A stretch of 64,000 bases of DNA from Nocardia suismassiliense. GTDB lineage: Bacteria > Actinomycetota > Actinomycetes > Mycobacteriales > Mycobacteriaceae. Numbering within the stretch: position 1 is the stretch's first letter; the number at the start of each line of letters is the position of its first letter. The position numbers were made by a program, and so were the translations under genes. Below the pieces are notes generated by a model. That model was not told the DNA's origin. It did not search any database and was given only the letters and a program-made list of their open reading frames with translations. The stretch lies in contig NZ_LT985361.1 in the NCBI RefSeq assembly GCF_900269665.1, forward strand, positions 6,057,832-6,121,831, written 5' to 3'. Positions 61,085 to 64,000 of the stretch are shown one piece after another.

Positions 61085-62164
61085 TTACGACTCGATTGCG
61101 TCGATCCCCGGCACGGTGACGACGAAGCGGGCGCCGCCGCCCGGCCGATCGGTGCATTCGACCTGGCCACCGTGCTTGGTGACGGTCTCCGCGACCAGCG
61201 CGAGCCCGATACCGGTACCGGTCGCCGAGCGGCGTCCGCTGCGCGCGGTCGCGAAACGTTCGAAGATGCGCACCCGGTCCGGCGGCGGCACCCCTGGCCC
61301 CGCGTCGTCCACCACGATCACCGCGTCCCGGCCCGTGCGATCGGCGCGGACCGCGACGACGCCACCGCCGTGCAGATCGGCGTTGCGCAGGAGATTGCCG
61401 ACCGCCCGCTCCAGTTCGAGCTTGCGGCCGCGCACCACGACGTCCTCGTCGATCGTCAGCAAGTCCGACGGATACCGGCGCTCGGCCAGCGTGTGCGTCA
61501 GCAGATCGCGCACCGACAGCGGCTCCATATCGCCGCGGTGCATGCCCGCCTCGACCCGCGCCAAGGCCAGCAGATCGTCCAGCAGCCGACGCAGATGATC
61601 GACCTCGTCGCTGACCAGACCCAGCGCGCGTTGCGACCGTTCCGGCAGATCCGTGCGATGCCGGTTGAGCACGTCGACACTGGCCGTCAGGGTGGTCAGC
61701 GGTGTACGCAGTTCATGGCTGACATCACCGAACAGCCGATGCTCGCGTTCGATCCGCCGCTGCAGCGAGTCGACCATGCTGTTGAACGACTCCACCGTGA
61801 TGGCCAGATCCTGGTCGCGGGTGGTGGACAGGCGCAGATCCAGATCGCCGGAGGCGATCCTGGCCGCCGTGCCGGCCAGCTCGTGCAGCGGCGTCAGCAC
61901 CCGTCTGCTCGCCCACCAGCCGACGGCCGCGCCGATCAGCGTCACCACCACGGCACAACCGATCAGCACATTGCGCAGCAGATCTAAATTCGACTCCAGG
62001 TCGGTGACGCCGGCCTGCGCGTGCTGCAGATAACTGCGGCTGATGGTGAACACCGACACGACCAGCACCAGCGACATGAGCGCGGTGATCGCCGCGAACA
62101 TGGCCGTCACCCGGCCGCGCAGACTCCAGCGTTTCGGATCGAACCAGCGCTCAGCGCTGGACAT
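61085..62164 (-). CDS. Sensor histidine kinase
   Basis: 359 residues. Two membrane helices (VTAMFAAITALMSLVLVVSVFTI and VLIGCAVVVTLIGAAVGWW) flank a very short external loop of about 25 residues; a HAMP region follows. The H-box FGDVSHELRTPLTTL has His150; N-, G1- (VDDAGPGVP) and G2-boxes (GTGIGLALVAETV) are present. The small sensor loop suggests sensing within the membrane or of a partner protein. It overlaps the response regulator gene by 14 bp. Confidence 0.95.
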   Translation of the reverse strand: MSSAERWFDPKRWSLRGRVTAMFAAITALMSLVLVVSVFTISRSYLQHAQAGVTDLESNLDLLRNVLIGCAVVVTLIGAAVGWWASRRVLTPLHELAGTAARIASGDLDLRLSTTRDQDLAITVESFNSMVDSLQRRIEREHRLFGDVSHELRTPLTTLTASVDVLNRHRTDLPERSQRALGLVSDEVDHLRRLLDDLLALARVEAGMHRGDMEPLSVRDLLTHTLAERRYPSDLLTIDEDVVVRGRKLELERAVGNLLRNADLHGGGVVAVRADRTGRDAVIVVDDAGPGVPPPDRVRIFERFATARSGRRSATGTGIGLALVAETVTKHGGQVECTDRPGGGARFVVTVPGIDAIES

Positions 62165-62861
62165 CGAGGCGGTAGCCGAGGCCGCGCACGGTCACCACGA
62201 TGCGCGGATCGGACGGGTCCTTCTCGATCTTGGTGCGCAGCCTGCGCATGTGCACGTCGACTATGCGCTCGTCGCCGAAAAATCCTTGGTCCCAGACTCG
62301 TTCGAGCAATACGGTGCGGCTCAGCACCCGGCCCGGCGCCTCGGCCAGCTCACACAGCAGCCGGAACTCGGTGAGCGTCAACCGGATCTCCTCGTCGCCG
62401 CGGCGGACCACGCCGCCGTCCTGCGCGAGCACCAGCGGAGCGTCAGGGTCGGCGTCGAGCACCATCTCCTGTGGTGCTTCGCGCTCGACGGTAGGCCGGG
62501 CCCGGCGACGGACCGCGCGCATGCGCGCGGTGATCTCTTTGATCTCAAAAGGTTTCGTCACGAAGTCGTCGGCGCCGGCTTCCAGCGCGGCCACCACATC
62601 GTGGGTATCGTCGCGGGCGCTGACCACGATGATCGGCACGTCGTGCTCGCGTCTGATCTCGCGGATGCAGTCGAAACCGTCCATACCGCCGAGCATCAGG
62701 TCGACGATCATGACATCGGGCACCCCGTTGCTGCGCAGATGGGTGAGCGCGTCCTCAGCCTCTTCGGCCTCTTCGACGTCGTAGCCTTCGTCCTCCATGG
62801 CGAGCCTAAGCGCCCCACGGACCCTATCGTCGTCTTCAACGATCATCAGGTTCGCGCTCAC
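62151..62861 (-). CDS. OmpR-family response regulator
   Basis: 236 residues. Receiver domain with phospho-acceptor Asp54 in VMIVDLMLGGMDGFD and the conserved Lys in FVTKPFEI; winged-helix effector domain with RLTLTEFRLLCELAEAPGRVLSRTVLLERVWD and VDVHMRRLRTKIE. It forms a two-component system with the overlapping downstream kinase. No target is obvious; the ectoine operon is the nearest neighbour and runs in the same direction. Confidence 0.96.
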   Translation of the reverse strand: MSANLMIVEDDDRVRGALRLAMEDEGYDVEEAEEAEDALTHLRSNGVPDVMIVDLMLGGMDGFDCIREIRREHDVPIIVVSARDDTHDVVAALEAGADDFVTKPFEIKEITARMRAVRRRARPTVEREAPQEMVLDADPDAPLVLAQDGGVVRRGDEEIRLTLTEFRLLCELAEAPGRVLSRTVLLERVWDQGFFGDERIVDVHMRRLRTKIEKDPSDPRIVVTVRGLGYRLDVQR

Positions 62862-63293
62862 GACTGCGCCTCGCTGACGCTCGGCTCCGCCGTGACCGCG
62901 ATGGCGGGTGCGCCAACTGTTCGCTCGCTACGCTCGCTCAAATACCTATCCTTTGCAGACACGCGGACACGCGTCGGCCTGTGCGGAAATTCGCATCCCC
63001 AGACCAACGCGACATTCCGCTGTTCGAGCCACCTTGCCGACCTTCCGAGTACCCGAACCAACCGTTCGGTAAACGTCGACTGGACGCTCGATCAGTAGCC
63101 ATCGAGCCCTACCGGGGACGGTGCGACTCGCGCTGCCGTGACCCCTTCGGGCCAGCTGATCAGCGTCTGACTAGTTATCCACCATGGTCGGAATCGCACC
63201 GTTACGCAACCGTTACGTGACTCCCGACACATTCCCGCTACCAGCTATTCACCCGTTTCACCGCGAGGGTGTATCAGGGGCGATATTTGCTTG
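62862..63293. other. Intergenic region, no supported gene
   Basis: About 430 bp upstream of the response regulator. A short minus-strand frame near 62858-63061 has no start signal. Local low-complexity runs such as TCGCTCGCTACGCTCGCTC occur at about 62921. It should contain the promoter of the two-component system. Confidence 0.5.
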
Positions 63294-63701
63294 TCAGCGA
63301 TCCTCGCGAGTCGGGCGTTCCAGGCGGTTGAAATTGCTCGGTGTCCCGTCCGCGCGACGATCCTGATAGCGAAAATGCAGGTGTCGCTCGTCGAAGGTGG
63401 CGAACCATTCGTCCCAATTCACCGGCCGCAGCACCGCTCCGCCGTACCCGGGGAAATCGAAGCGCAGCACCCTGAGCTGACCGTTGTCCTCACTGCCCGG
63501 CATGGTGGCCGGGCGCGCACCGCGCCGCTCGGCCCACTGCCGGATGATGTCGTGATTTCTGGTGACGCGTGTGCGCTCCACATTTCCGAAGCGCATGCGA
63601 TCCATCCGCTCGGGCGACTGGATTTCCTGCGAGTATTTCGGCGACCTCGAGCTCCCCGATCCGGCGTACGGAGTCCGGGTGCCTAGTCGGTGTTCGTTCA
63701 T
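63294..63701 (-). CDS. Hypothetical protein with a conserved C-terminal domain
   Basis: 135 residues from the ATG after GGGAGCTC; the longer reading upstream looks non-coding. The C-terminal half (HDIIRQWAERRGARPATMPGSEDNGQLRVLRFDFPGYGG ... NWDEWFATFDERHLHFRYQ) matches a small conserved domain I recall from many bacteria, sometimes near stress genes, with no known function. The N-terminal half is polar and low-complexity. Confidence 0.78.
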   Translation of the reverse strand: MNEHRLGTRTPYAGSGSSRSPKYSQEIQSPERMDRMRFGNVERTRVTRNHDIIRQWAERRGARPATMPGSEDNGQLRVLRFDFPGYGGAVLRPVNWDEWFATFDERHLHFRYQDRRADGTPSNFNRLERPTREDR

Positions 63702-63931
63702 AAACGAGCTCCCTGAGCCATCGGCATCGTATGTCCGGTTCCCTTTCACGTACCCGACCTCGGCTTCGGGCAAACCGGCTGTAGCGCACTCCACTGTCGA
63801 ACCGGGCACATTCGGCGCGAAAAGCACTGACCGACAGCGCGTCTGTGAGCCGAGTCACCCGCAACAAGGTGGCGATCGCGGCTGATTCAGCCGGACGCGG
63901 CTGGGTAACGCCGAACGAAGGAGGCATACAG

Positions 63932-64000
63932 ATGACCAGTCCCGTATCTCCCGAACCCAGTCCGGTCCCCCCGGCCCCCAATCCCGATCCCGTCCCGCCG
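63932..64000 (+). CDS. Partial proline-rich protein (runs off right edge)
   Basis: The ATG follows a perfect GAAGGAGG site. The 23 visible codons read as a Ser/Pro-rich N-terminus (MTSPVSPEPSPVPPAP...). No domain is visible before the edge, so no function can be given. Divergent from the hypothetical gene at 63701. Confidence 0.7.
   Translation, partial: MTSPVSPEPSPVPPAPNPDPVPP

Overview
The window is a high-GC actinobacterial chromosome segment, most likely Nocardia or a close relative in the Mycobacteriales. This rests on the very high GC with third-position bias, frequent GTG starts, many ATGA start/stop overlaps, an ATPase-less sugar ABC operon, a CYP136-like P450 beside a TetR regulator, UdgX, a deazaflavin-type reductase, a GT87 mannosyltransferase and a complete ectoine/hydroxyectoine operon. 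No database search was possible, so the genus is an inference.

Left edge (1-3640): the right end of an integrated element. A large serine integrase (1835-3574) runs into the 3' end of a tRNA-Leu(GAG) gene (3553-3640, minus). Behind it lie about 0.9 kb with no supported gene and a two-gene minus-strand unit: a Trypco2-domain protein (555-944) and a trypsin-like serine protease running off the window (505-1). This protease/Trypco2 pair is the best candidate for a poorly described system.

3640-22000: an imine-reductase-like enzyme divergent from an HxlR regulator; an arginase-fold protein; an amino-sugar uptake operon (binding protein, two permeases, GH20 hexosaminidase); GrpB-like, DUF4360 and phosphotransferase genes; a BrnT-like/ribbon-helix-helix toxin-antitoxin pair; a saccharopine-dehydrogenase-like protein; an EamA transporter; a secreted GH92 mannosidase; an M14 peptidase; and a two-gene unit resembling a copper amine oxidase split into two chains.

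22000-31500: an iron-boxed siderophore ABC operon whose second permease carries 21-residue repeats; a small membrane protein; a frameshifted NTF2-like gene; an acyltransferase; a pair of related proteins, one with acidic 12-residue repeats; and a P450-ferredoxin operon divergent from its likely TetR repressor.

31600-46600: a stand-alone PheS-like protein with a structured leader, a flavin monooxygenase, topoisomerase IB, a KGG stress protein, a GT87 mannosyltransferase, an FMN reductase coupled to UdgX, an ankyrin protein, redox enzymes and an amino-acid permease. A roughly 500-bp gap holds a perfect 11-bp-arm palindrome.

46600-64000: a planctomycete-style membrane Ser/Thr kinase with DFN in place of DFG, followed by a protein with about 22 copies of a 20-residue repeat and Sel1-like repeats; a NADAR protein; a tyrosine phosphatase; an Erm rRNA methyltransferase preceded by a leader peptide and a terminator/antiterminator pair; lactate 2-monooxygenase; a SRPBCC-acyl-CoA synthetase fusion; ectABCD; a two-component system; and two small genes at the right edge.
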